NCBI RefSeq assembly: GCF_000426485.1
Contig: NZ_KE384529.1
Location: 572,422-636,421, forward strand
Reading direction: 5' to 3'
DNA from: Indolivaga capnocytophagoides DSM 22835
GTDB taxonomy: Bacteria; Bacteroidota; Bacteroidia; Bacteroidales; Dysgonomonadaceae
DNA length: 64,000 bases
In this document: positions 18,710 through 26,744 of the stretch, piece by piece
Position numbering within the stretch: the first letter of the stretch is position 1
How the letters are laid out: each line of letters starts with the position of its first letter
Translations under genes and position numbers: made by a program
The notes under the pieces: generated by a model
Told to the model about the DNA's origin: nothing
What the model saw: the letters and a program-made list of their open reading frames with translations, nothing else
Databases searched by the model: none

Positions 18710-20476
18710 TTACCGCCAGCCTTGCAGTCTAAACGAATCAGTCAGAATATCATATTGAGGCTTCCAAAACAGAAATTCACTATCAGATGCAGTCAGTATC
18801 ACCTGAGTCTGTGAGGTATTTGTATAAATATTAGTACACACAATCCGCTTAGGCTCACTGCCTTCTATCTGCTGTGTATACGAATAAGTAATATACCGAC
18901 AGCCATTTTTAGACTTTGCGTCAAACGAATCCCAGCTAACCAGATTGTAGCGGGTATTGCTAAGATTTCGCTCAACCGATGCCCTCATATTCAATTCTAT
19001 CGAATCGGTACTGATAGAATCGGGATGGCTAAGACGTGCAAAGTCTCCGGTACGATCCGATATCGTAATACTTCCAAAATCAGCAAGCTGTAACGAATCG
19101 TTTTCATTAAAATCTTTTTTCAGGAACAGGCATGCCGGACGGAATTGCTCGTAATTTATCGAATCACCCAATTTCTTCTTCGATTCGGCATCGACTAATT
19201 TAACAAACGGAATATCGCTCCGCTCCTCCAATTCCAAAGGATATATAACGGTACCACGTCCGGCAACTGGTTGTAAACGATGATATGACGACAATATGTC
19301 TTCGAAATGTGATTTCCATTCTGCTGATTGACTTTCGGGAGCCGAAGCAGTCAGTTGTATCTGCAATGTTTTATCAAAAATACAGGCCGAGTAAATATCC
19401 GAAGGTTCACCCTCGGCTTTTCGCTGGGTATAGGAATATATTAATGTGGGTAACCCTTTAGTTTCAGTAAGATAAAAATCTCCCCAGCTACTAATTTTAT
19501 AAGCCGTAGAATCTATATTCACCTGTACACCAGCTTTAATATTCTGCTCTAGAATACGAAGATTTAAAGAGTCTTTATTTAATACTCTCTTATTAAATTC
19601 AGGAATTACATTCAACGATAAACTTCCGAAAGGAGCAACATCTGTGCTATCTCCGATTTCAAAATCACGATCGAGAAATAACAATCCGGGACGAAATTTC
19701 TCATAATCCGCCGAATCGCCCAAAATCCGTTTAAACTCTTTGTCTACCAAATATTTGAAAGGAATATCCTTACGCTCGGCTATAGTTGTTGGATAGCGCA
19801 GTGTAGCGATATCGGCAATGTTGACCGAACGGACAAACGATTGTACCATTGTGTTATAATAAAGCAGCCATTTGTTATACTCCTTCTTTGGAGCCGACAA
19901 CGTTATTTGCAACTGAACATCCGAATCATACATGGTGGTGACTGCCGTTACGATTGGATCTTTCTTCTTAAGTTCCTGTTGATAAGAATACTGCATTGCA
20001 AAGAGGCCATTTATCCGGACGAAATCAAAATAATTCCATTTGGTTACTTTAAAATCCGTTCCAACCAGATTTGTATCCACATCATGACGGATACTCTGTT
20101 CCAGTTTCTTTTTCTGCACATCACTCAATACTTTCGGAAAACGGTATTGTCCGGTCATAACGGTTACAGTTATATATCCGAATGTCATTTTCTTTTGTCC
20201 CTCAGCCGGTGCTTTAAATCCTTTTTCGAAAAAGATCAGTGCAGGACGAAATTTTTCATAATCTATGGTATCTCCCAATAATTTACGGTATTGTTCATCA
20301 ACCAATAATCTGAAAGGGATGTCACTTCGTTCTTCGATAGCCGAGGGATAAGCCAACGATCCGATATTAAGGACATCAATATTCTGCATCTCCGTTTTTT
20401 TATCTTTCTGCGCCGATACATAAACCAAAGGAAATGCCAAAAGGGAGAAAAGGAGAACTTGTTTTATTTTATTCAT
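18710..20476 (-). CDS. Secreted protein with three tandem copies of an unknown domain
   Basis: I place the start at 20476, where MNKIKQVLLFSLLAFPLVYV followed by SAQ forms a signal peptide; the frame opens further to 20533, but the extra 19 residues precede the signal and contain a dispersed-repeat fragment. The mature protein has three repeats of about 185 residues, each starting with a pattern like YPxxxEERxDIPFxxLVD and then LGDSxxYExFRP. A fourth copy is in the next gene upstream (20530-21204). No enzyme motif is seen. Inference: periplasmic or outer-membrane paralogous modules from internal duplication; function unknown. Confidence 0.75.
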   Translation of the reverse strand: MNKIKQVLLFSLLAFPLVYVSAQKDKKTEMQNIDVLNIGSLAYPSAIEERSDIPFRLLVDEQYRKLLGDTIDYEKFRPALIFFEKGFKAPAEGQKKMTFGYITVTVMTGQYRFPKVLSDVQKKKLEQSIRHDVDTNLVGTDFKVTKWNYFDFVRINGLFAMQYSYQQELKKKDPIVTAVTTMYDSDVQLQITLSAPKKEYNKWLLYYNTMVQSFVRSVNIADIATLRYPTTIAERKDIPFKYLVDKEFKRILGDSADYEKFRPGLLFLDRDFEIGDSTDVAPFGSLSLNVIPEFNKRVLNKDSLNLRILEQNIKAGVQVNIDSTAYKISSWGDFYLTETKGLPTLIYSYTQRKAEGEPSDIYSACIFDKTLQIQLTASAPESQSAEWKSHFEDILSSYHRLQPVAGRGTVIYPLELEERSDIPFVKLVDAESKKKLGDSINYEQFRPACLFLKKDFNENDSLQLADFGSITISDRTGDFARLSHPDSISTDSIELNMRASVERNLSNTRYNLVSWDSFDAKSKNGCRYITYSYTQQIEGSEPKRIVCTNIYTNTSQTQVILTASDSEFLFWKPQYDILTDSFRLQGWR

Positions 20477-20499
20477 TATACGTGAGTAATTTTCAGGTC

Positions 20500-20530
20500 T
20501 CATACCTTTTATTGACTTTGTTAGTAAAAT
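20500..20530 (+). repeat. Truncated dispersed palindrome repeat
   Basis: AGGTCTCATACCTTTTATTG followed by ACTTTGTTAGTAAAATC. It fills the gap between the two repeat-domain genes and starts right after the stop codon of the upstream gene. Confidence 0.55.
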
Positions 20531-21204
20531 CATTTGATCACTATTCCAGAAACGATCTTATCGTTGATAGCCGCCCATTCTGCATATTCCTTTTCCTGAG
20601 CCGACATCAATACTTCTACTTGCTTATTGCCTTTAAAAAGATAGGTCAAAGCCATACATGTAATTCTGTCTGCACTATTAATTTGTTTATATTCGTACCT
20701 GAGAACTTTAGCCCCGTTAATTTCCTCAGCAGGCTTATCCGTCCAATCCGAAATAAGAAATGATGACTGTGCAGCATTCTGTTCTACGGATGCTTTTACG
20801 CTGGTCGAAATCTGCGTAACAGCCTCATCGGTCAGATTATCCGAATTGAAACCATCTATTACATTTCCGCTAATCACTATATTAGAGAAATTTTTAAGCT
20901 GTGCCGGATCATCTGCATTAAATCCTTTTGCCAGAAATATTTTGCCGGGACGGTAAATTTCGACATCCACCGAATCGGGAATACTTTTACGAACTTCTGG
21001 ATCGATCAGTTTTACAAACGGAATATCGTTGCGCTCTTCTACTGCCGACGGATAACTTATATCGGCAATCCCGTCAATACTTGTAATTGTTAATTCTGAC
21101 ACGGCATTCGCCATTTCTTTCTGACTGTAACTGTGCAGTTGTACCAAACCGGCTATAACCGCAGCAAAGACAATAGTAAAGATTACATTCTTTCTCATGC
21201 TCAA
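20530..21204 (-). CDS. Secreted or anchored protein with one copy of the same unknown domain
   Basis: 224 residues. The N-terminus MSMRKNVIFTIVFAAVIAGL is a signal peptide or single anchor. One repeat module follows, starting ISYPSAVEERNDIPFVKLID, then PDSVDVEIYRPGKIFLAKGF, matching the three modules of the downstream gene. The two genes are 53 bases apart by my start and probably form a transcription unit. No function can be assigned. Confidence 0.72.
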   Translation of the reverse strand: MSMRKNVIFTIVFAAVIAGLVQLHSYSQKEMANAVSELTITSIDGIADISYPSAVEERNDIPFVKLIDPEVRKSIPDSVDVEIYRPGKIFLAKGFNADDPAQLKNFSNIVISGNVIDGFNSDNLTDEAVTQISTSVKASVEQNAAQSSFLISDWTDKPAEEINGAKVLRYEYKQINSADRITCMALTYLFKGNKQVEVLMSAQEKEYAEWAAINDKIVSGIVIK

Positions 21205-21576
21205 ATAATATACTATATTGTTGTTTTTTTAATGAATCCCTATATCCCTAATCATCTGATCCGTCTTGTGATACAAACGAACCAAAAGGTAACAAAAGTA
21301 ACAGCCTTTGTGTTCGCTTTTCCGATGGCACTTTTGCCCTCGAAACTAGTGCTGCCCGTGGGGGCAAGTCTCTGCTTTGCCCGTTTATTCCAACATCGCT
21401 ATTCCCTAAAAGGTTACAAAAGTTACTCTAAAATTGCACTTTCTCGGACGACACCTTTTTTATCTATCAATATGATTTCGGCAATATTAACTGATAACTG
21501 CTGACTGATCCCAAAGTCCCCTTTTCTCTTTATAGATAAAATCGGCTACTTATGAAACGTCAGAATAAGAAAAAAA
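21205..21576. other. 372-base gap with odd GC-richer sequence and a TATAGATAAA box
   Basis: The core (about 21280-21440) has two related words, AAAAGGTAACAAAAGTAAC and AAAAGGTTACAAAAGTTAC, around a GC-richer stretch with CCCGTGGGGGCAAG. It does not read as a gene. The exact box TATAGATAAA (21531-21540) matches the one upstream of several phage-like genes. I suspect a relic of a lost mobile or phage gene. Confidence 0.35.
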
Positions 21577-22428
21577 TTATTCAACCATCTTGACTGCAAG
21601 AGTCGAAGACGTATAAACACCTTTTTCCGAAAAAATCTTATATATCGCTTCGTTCAGATCCACCGAAACCGTTCCATAATCTCCGGTCAGTACCCAAACT
21701 CTCAGTACAATATCAAAATTTCCGTTATTGATAGCAGTCACACCCACAAATGGAGTTGGTGTTTCCATCACTTTATCATTACGGCTTATCACTTCTGTCA
21801 GAATTGATTTCAGTTCTTCGGCACTATTTCCATAATTAATATTCAATGTAATATCAAGCCGCCTGCGAGGCTGAGCCGTTACATTGATTATCGTTCCGGT
21901 AGATAATGGGCCATTGGGCAAATATATAGTACGATTGTCGCCGGTAAGTAATACTGTATATAATATCCCTATCTCTCTTACTATACCATCCATTCCCTGA
22001 GCACTGATATTATCTCCCATTTTGAATGGCTTATTGAGCAAAATCATTACTCCGCCGGCAAAGTTAGATAAATTATCTTTCATAGCCATACCCACAGCCA
22101 AACCTGCGGCGGCCAAGATAGCGGCAAACGATGTGGTTTCTATCCCCAAAACACTGATAATGATAAGCCCCAGCACAATTTTGAGCAGAGCATCTACCAT
22201 ATTGTTTGTAAAGGAAACAACAGCCCCTTCGACATGTTTGCGCTGCATGATACGAGCTACCAATTTCTCAATCCATTTGATAACCCAGCGTCCTATAAAA
22301 AATATAACTACCGCCAGTACAATACGTTCGCCCAGATCGACAGCTTTTGTAAAAGCAGAATGCAGAAAGGTATCTAATGCCGAAATATCTAAATTATCGG
22401 CAGATTGCAGTAATATAAAGTTTAACAT
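21577..22428 (-). CDS. Small-conductance mechanosensitive channel (MscS family)
   Basis: 283 residues, the size of the short MscS channels. Three transmembrane helices are visible; the third, pore-lining one is Gly/Ala-rich (FAAILAAAGLAVGMAMKDNL, near residues 100-120), as in the family. The beta domain holds GDNISAQGMDGIVREIG and NGPLSTGTIINVTAQPRRR. These inner-membrane channels open under membrane tension to release solutes. Monocistronic; a terminator-like hairpin is not obvious directly downstream. Confidence 0.93.
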   Translation of the reverse strand: MLNFILLQSADNLDISALDTFLHSAFTKAVDLGERIVLAVVIFFIGRWVIKWIEKLVARIMQRKHVEGAVVSFTNNMVDALLKIVLGLIIISVLGIETTSFAAILAAAGLAVGMAMKDNLSNFAGGVMILLNKPFKMGDNISAQGMDGIVREIGILYTVLLTGDNRTIYLPNGPLSTGTIINVTAQPRRRLDITLNINYGNSAEELKSILTEVISRNDKVMETPTPFVGVTAINNGNFDIVLRVWVLTGDYGTVSVDLNEAIYKIFSEKGVYTSSTLAVKMVE

Positions 22429-22517
22429 AAAGTTCAGATATTTATACCATTGGGTTAATAGTTTTCCGGTTACAAATATACTATAAAAACAGAATCGGTA
22501 AAATATCCATATAAAGT

Positions 22518-22555
22518 AAACGGACAGTCATACTATAACTGCCCGTTTTTTTTAT
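22518..22555. terminator. Terminator of the first surface-protein operon
   Basis: AACGGACAGT pairs with ACTGCCCGTT, followed by T8 on the plus strand; on the minus strand the tail is TACTTT. It ends the operon that starts at 25259 and lies behind mscS. Confidence 0.7.
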
Positions 22556-22581
22556 TGATTTATTAATTTTCTTTTGCTCAC

Positions 22582-23160
22582 TTACTTTACTACAAATACA
22601 ATATTGATATAATCATCGTAGTTTGCTTTGGTTGTAGTGACATAACTCATTATGCCATTCCCATCGATACTATTGATAGTTATACGTGATGGGTTATGAT
22701 AAGTTACGTAATAATACAAATCTGTAGCAACAGGAAAATACGGTAATGCAGCAGGAGCTCCCGTACTTTTATACTTGGGTGTACCATATTCCTCTTTATA
22801 TTGAGCATACAAATTTTTGCTTCCTGAGCCTAAAGTCGCAGTCTCGATATTAATAGACGGCATATAAAAAAACTTACGATTAAACAATGCCAAACAAGTC
22901 CATTGAGGTACAGCCTCAGTTCCTAAGTTCTGAGAAATACACTTTTTATCTGTATCATAAACCAAAAGACTATGAGCCGGATTTAGTATAGCAATCTTTT
23001 GGACGGTGGTCATTCTCGGAATAAGCAACCCTTTATCGGCATTGGACGGACTATTGATATCAACTACAGAACTAGACTGTGGTGTATCGGTATTGATACC
23101 TATCTGAGCAGATAGTTGCAGGCTAAAGAGCAGTGCGAATATATATATTAGCTTTTTCAT
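22582..23160 (-). CDS. Secreted protein, VGINT/GILIPRMT family
   Basis: I start at 23160 (MKKLIYIFALLFSLQLSAQ, a signal peptide); the frame opens back to 23202 but that part overlaps the previous gene. The mature N-terminus is IGINTDTPQSSSVVDINSP followed by KGLLIPRMTTVQKIAILN, the pattern shared with the protein at 24678: a short beta-repeat motif seen in surface and tail-fibre-like proteins of Bacteroidota. It then has LLVYDTDKKCISQN and a C-terminal domain with YYYVTYHNPSRITI. Last gene of a three-gene operon, one base after the previous stop. Likely exported; function unknown. Confidence 0.75.
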   Translation of the reverse strand: MKKLIYIFALLFSLQLSAQIGINTDTPQSSSVVDINSPSNADKGLLIPRMTTVQKIAILNPAHSLLVYDTDKKCISQNLGTEAVPQWTCLALFNRKFFYMPSINIETATLGSGSKNLYAQYKEEYGTPKYKSTGAPAALPYFPVATDLYYYVTYHNPSRITINSIDGNGIMSYVTTTKANYDDYINIVFVVK

Positions 23161-23161
23161 A

Positions 23162-24664
23162 TTATCTGTTGGCTTCTTTTGTGGCTGTATTTTGTAAATC
23201 AATCCGTATCATCCTGTTTGTTTTAAATACACAATCAATAACATTGGCAGGTATAGTAGTTTTGGAAAGAGCAACGCCATCAGCTCTGTAAGGAGTTATA
23301 CTTATTGAATATTTACCGGTAGACGTATAATTGTGAGTCTGTTTATAAATTGTATTTCCGGATACTATGCTTTGGTTAACCTTTGCCGATCCGTCTCCGA
23401 AATCCCATTCGAGCCTTGTTGGAAGATCGGCAGAAGGACCTACCATATTTATCTCCACAGTGTATCTAAAATCATTACCGGTACAAACAAATGACTTTTC
23501 GGTTGCCTTGGCTGAAAACCAAGAAGCGGCAAAAGAAGGAAGTCCAATGCGGCACAATCCCGTACCTAAGAAACTATTCGGAAGCTGGTATATTTTTAAG
23601 TTATTATATTCATCCGGATTATCAATTACATAAAGATAACTTTTCTGATATGCACAAAAATAAATACGCCCGTCGGGTGCTAATTGGGGTGTATTGCGGT
23701 CAATACCCAAATTATACGTTTTATAGGTTACTGTTGACGGATTGCTTGCTGCTAACAAAGCTTCAAAGTCGAAAACGTATAATACTGCAGTACCTCCTAT
23801 ATAAAGATATTTCATAGATGGAGAAAACTCAAGTCCATATGTATTTTTCAAGCCCGACACTTTTTTGATATTCGAAAAAACGCCTGTACTGTTGTCAAAA
23901 TCTCCATATATAAACTCCGCATTATTTCCCCCCCAAGCAAAATGTTTTCCATCTGCAGTAAACTTGATATATCCACAAGCCGAAGAGTGATTTATAGATG
24001 CCGGAGAAGTTGTCACAATCGGAGTAGCGATAACTCCCGTAGAGGTTGCTAACCAAGCATTAAAATAGGATGTCGCCCCACGTCCGGGAGCAACAATCCA
24101 ATAATCTGTACCATTAGCATGCCTGATGGATGTAACACTTTCTCCGATTCCTCCCATCCCTCCTGATAGCAATATGTTTTTTTCGCTGGCTATAACAGCT
24201 CCTAAACCACCCGCCTGACTCATATCTATAGCCGTATATGACAACATGTTTGTCCAGTTTATACCGATCGATACAGCCATGTATTTATTCGGACTATTCG
24301 GATATGGCAAGATAATACCCGATTGAGCCGAAGAATTATGCCCGGTTAATCCTGTACCATTTGTCATTACCGCATTATTTTTGTCCCAGATAGTCATACC
24401 ATCCGAATAAAAGAGAAGGTTACCATCGCTGTCCGAAAGACTGAAACAGCCCTCCTGAGTAACAATAGACGTTCTGGTAAAAGTAGGTAATCCGTCCAGA
24501 ACAGCATTTGCAGTTCCGGCCAAACCTGTTGCCGTTAAACTTTGTGTAGTATTCCATGTCAAACCTACATTTTGCCCGAAAGCCCAGTTATTTGCCTCCT
24601 TCTGAGCTTGGATTTGCATGCAAACAACCACAGATATGACAAGAGCCAATATTACTTTTTTCAT
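23162..24664 (-). CDS. Secreted PKD-domain protein
   Basis: 500 residues with a signal peptide (MKKVILALVISVVVCMQIQA). Residues about 25-370 look like a beta-propeller-type region with the opening NNWAFGQNVGLTWN and many Gly/Tyr strands. A PKD domain follows near residues 385-475 (LEWDFGDGSAKVNQ, the WDFGDG hallmark). PKD domains are extracellular interaction modules. It lacks a type 9 secretion tail as far as I can see. Middle gene of the operon between two VGINT proteins. Confidence 0.82.
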   Translation of the reverse strand: MKKVILALVISVVVCMQIQAQKEANNWAFGQNVGLTWNTTQSLTATGLAGTANAVLDGLPTFTRTSIVTQEGCFSLSDSDGNLLFYSDGMTIWDKNNAVMTNGTGLTGHNSSAQSGIILPYPNSPNKYMAVSIGINWTNMLSYTAIDMSQAGGLGAVIASEKNILLSGGMGGIGESVTSIRHANGTDYWIVAPGRGATSYFNAWLATSTGVIATPIVTTSPASINHSSACGYIKFTADGKHFAWGGNNAEFIYGDFDNSTGVFSNIKKVSGLKNTYGLEFSPSMKYLYIGGTAVLYVFDFEALLAASNPSTVTYKTYNLGIDRNTPQLAPDGRIYFCAYQKSYLYVIDNPDEYNNLKIYQLPNSFLGTGLCRIGLPSFAASWFSAKATEKSFVCTGNDFRYTVEINMVGPSADLPTRLEWDFGDGSAKVNQSIVSGNTIYKQTHNYTSTGKYSISITPYRADGVALSKTTIPANVIDCVFKTNRMIRIDLQNTATKEANR

Positions 24665-24677
24665 ATTTCCTCCCTAT

Positions 24678-25259
24678 TTATTTAACGACAAAGACAACTG
24701 TCATAAATGTTGCATAATCGGCTTCCTTGAGAATATCATAATTAAGCACACCCGACGCATCCAAACTATTTATTTTCAGCACTGTATTATCATAAAAAGT
24801 CACATAGTAATACAGATCCGAAGCCGAACTGAAATAAGGGATACCGGCAGGTGCTCCGGTACTTACTTTTGTCGGGGTATTAAATTGTTTTTTGTATTCG
24901 GCGTATAAATCAAGAGTCTTTCCTGCAACTACAGCCGAGGCATCAATTGCGATGGAAGGCATATAAAATGACGATGACTGCGCATCCTTTTGAGACAGGC
25001 ATAGCCATGCCGGAGCAGCAGACGTGCCTGCATTCTGCGAAATACATTTCAGCTGAGTATCATATACCATCAAGCCCGGAGCCGGACTGCTTATCGCTAA
25101 TCGCTGGGCACTTGTCATACGCGGTATCAGTATACCTTTGCTGGTACTTTCAATATCCAGTGCTGCCGAAGCATTCGGAGTACTGGTATTAATGCCTACC
25201 TGGGCATGAAGCGATGCCATACCAACAGAGCAGAGCATCACAAGAATCATCTTTTTCAT
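24678..25259 (-). CDS. Secreted protein, VGINT/GILIPRMT family, first gene of operon 1
   Basis: 193 residues. Signal peptide MKKMILVMLCSVGMASLHAQ, then VGINTSTPNASAALDIESTS and KGILIPRMTSAQRLAISSPA, with VYDTQLKCISQN further on; it is a close paralogue of the protein at 22582. The C-terminal part has YYYVTFYDNTVLKINSLDAS. Likely exported to the surface; role unknown. Its leader of about 670 bases holds a (GA)18 tract, two structured RNA motifs and two terminators, so I expect strong conditional control. A long ORF from the leader overlaps its first 71 bases. Confidence 0.75.
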   Translation of the reverse strand: MKKMILVMLCSVGMASLHAQVGINTSTPNASAALDIESTSKGILIPRMTSAQRLAISSPAPGLMVYDTQLKCISQNAGTSAAPAWLCLSQKDAQSSSFYMPSIAIDASAVVAGKTLDLYAEYKKQFNTPTKVSTGAPAGIPYFSSASDLYYYVTFYDNTVLKINSLDASGVLNYDILKEADYATFMTVVFVVK

Positions 25260-25272
25260 TGTTGTTCATTTG

Positions 25273-25285
25273 AGGGTCAGAGACC
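25273..25285. repeat. GGGTC/GACCC palindrome near the start codon
   Basis: GGGTCAGAGACCC lies about 15 bases before the ATG of the first gene. Related palindromes are at 25484-25496, 28287-28299, 28324-28336 and 33520-33532. They look like the head of the dispersed repeat with GGG for AGG. Confidence 0.5.
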
Positions 25286-25325
25286 CGTTTGTTGTTTATA
25301 TTTCGAGTAATTATATTCAAAAAAA

Positions 25326-25452
25326 ACAGTAAAATGCACTCCCTGCACTTTACTGTATAAGACAACCAACTGTCATACAAGCTAATGCAAGAATCAGATT
25401 CAGAACGACAACAAAACAATAAGGCTGCCTTGCATAAGCTGTAAAGTCGGTT
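25326..25452 (-). ncRNA. Leader RNA motif with attenuator, copy A
   Basis: On the minus strand: outer stem AACCGACT (25452-25445) with AGTTGGTT (25371-25364), one G-U pair; inner stem AGCTTATGCAAG with CTTGCATTAGCT (11 of 12 pairs); a loop with the invariant TTTGTTGTCGTTCTGAA; then the terminator CAGTAAAGTGCA/TGCATTTTACTG (25355-25327) and T8. ACTTTAC next to the outer stem could instead pair with GTAAAGT of the terminator, giving an antiterminator. It is the copy nearest the start codon. Confidence 0.6.
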
Positions 25453-25541
25453 TGATAGTAAATTGGTACATGTTTGTTTGAATGTCCGGGTCACAAACCC
25501 TTTATTGTTTATATTTGGAGCAATTATACGCACTAAAAGAA

Positions 25542-25671
25542 ACAGTAAAGTGCACTCTCTGCACTTTACTGTATAAAACAACCGACTGTAGGACAATCTA
25601 ATGCAAGAAACATATTCAGAACGACAACAAAACAACAACAAGGCTGCCTTGCATAAGCTGTAAAGTCGGTT
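25542..25671 (-). ncRNA. Leader RNA motif with attenuator, copy B (tandem)
   Basis: The same motif as copy A, transcribed first. Outer stem AACCGACT with AGTCGGTT (25671-25664 and 25587-25580; G-C where A has G-U), inner stem CTTATGCAAG/CTTGCATTAG, the same invariant loop word, and terminator ACAGTAAAGTGCA/TGCACTTTACTGT followed by TTCTTTT. Confidence 0.6.
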
Positions 25672-25768
25672 TGATAATAAATTAGTATATATTAGCTGAA
25701 GTATAGACACAAGAAAAACTACTCCGTCATTTTGACACAATAGAAATTTTGTTTTGTTAAAAAAATGA

Positions 25769-25906
<138 letters not shown>

Positions 25907-25936
25907 CAACTGTACGTTAAAGAGTTGTTGTGATGG

Positions 25937-25967
25937 CAAATATAGTCATTGTTTTGGAATTGGCAAA
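25937..25967 (-). promoter_or_regulatory. Promoter of surface-protein operon 1
   Basis: On the minus strand TTTG (25967-25964), 19 bases, TATATTTG (25944-25937). The same pair and spacing recur at 28943 and 34091. Expected start near 25930. Confidence 0.8.
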
Positions 25968-26003
25968 AAAGAGCGGAACTAATACATATTAGCCCCGCTC
26001 TTA
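25966..26003 (-). terminator. Terminator of surface-protein operon 2
   Basis: On the minus strand AGAGCGGGGCTAAT pairs with ATTAGTTCCGCTCT, followed by T6. It ends the operon whose last gene stops at 26029, right where the promoter of operon 1 begins. Confidence 0.8.
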
Positions 26004-26028
26004 AGAAATTAAATATCCGAGTGTTGTT

Positions 26029-26739
26029 CTACATCAGGAAAAAAGTAACCGATGTTCTTGTATATACAGGACTTATAGCAGAAGTCCATGTTCCGCTTCC
26101 GGGAGACAGAAAGACCTCCAGATAATCTCCATAAGAACAGTCAGCCACTAATGCCACGGTAAGGGCAAAAGGAGTATTAGCTGCTGTTGCAATATAATAT
26201 TCTACAGTATCGACATATACACCGTTCTTCATCAACCTCACATATGTGCTCGTTCTGCCCCCTGTTGCTACGCTGGCTCGTCCCCACCACCGAAAATACA
26301 CAAGATAGGGACCTTCGCCCGTTACAATGTACTTTGTATTGGTTCCCGAAAGATATAGTTTTGCGCCTGTTCCGGCAACAAAAGATTGAGCGGTAGACGA
26401 CACAAATGTTTCTCCCCCACTCCCTTTTATGGCTCCCCATGTTACACCTCCGGTCGCATCAGCCGAAACCAATACACGATCTGATTTTTGAGACCCGTCA
26501 ACTATACGCAGGGCGGTTTCGGAGGTCGATGCATTGATGTGCAATTTTGCCTGAGGCGAGGTTGTTCCTAATCCCATATTTCCAGCCTCGGTCACAATCA
26601 CATCGTCTGCTGTAGATGTATCCGCTTTAGGGTTGATATGAAATACCCCGACAGGCGATTGAATATTGATGCCGACCTGCGCAGAAACAGACAAAATTGT
26701 GCTCATAATAAGAGCCGATAGTATATAATATTTTCTCAT
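26029..26739 (-). CDS. Secreted VGIN/HIN protein, third gene of operon 2
   Basis: 236 residues. Signal peptide MRKYYILSALIMSTILSVSA, then QVGINIQSPVGVFHINPKAD, DDVIVTEAGNMGLGTTSPQA and KLHINAST. This N-terminal pattern (VGINxxxP..HID, GxGTxxPxAKLHI) is shared by all six structural genes of operons 2 and 3 and resembles the repeated beta motif of fibre-type proteins. The C-terminal domain (about residues 115-236) has a TM-free beta pattern with RWWGRASVATG. Starts five bases after the previous stop. Surface or fibre role is inference. Confidence 0.75.
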   Translation of the reverse strand: MRKYYILSALIMSTILSVSAQVGINIQSPVGVFHINPKADTSTADDVIVTEAGNMGLGTTSPQAKLHINASTSETALRIVDGSQKSDRVLVSADATGGVTWGAIKGSGGETFVSSTAQSFVAGTGAKLYLSGTNTKYIVTGEGPYLVYFRWWGRASVATGGRTSTYVRLMKNGVYVDTVEYYIATAANTPFALTVALVADCSYGDYLEVFLSPGSGTWTSAISPVYTRTSVTFFLM

Positions 26740-26744
26740 CTTTC

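Larger units (their letters stand above)
25189..25740 (-). other. Long leader ORF of operon 1, joined to the short ORF only at (GA)n with n=1 mod 3
   Basis: The frame is open from the (GA) tract through both terminator hairpins and 71 bases into the structural gene; 25740 is only the first TTG in it. It contains two copies of a Cys-rich word set (LLSNRLYSLCKAAL, FCCRSE, YTVKCREC), one per RNA motif. Paralogous ORFs are present at 28166 and 33382 in the same place and frame. Whether it encodes a useful protein or only carries ribosomes through the leader is unknown. See the phase-switch finding. Confidence 0.4.

Noticed and set aside
20477-20533. N-terminal extension of the three-domain protein with a 4-base overlap
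   Set aside because: The signal peptide starts at 20476, and the extension reads through a dispersed-repeat fragment.
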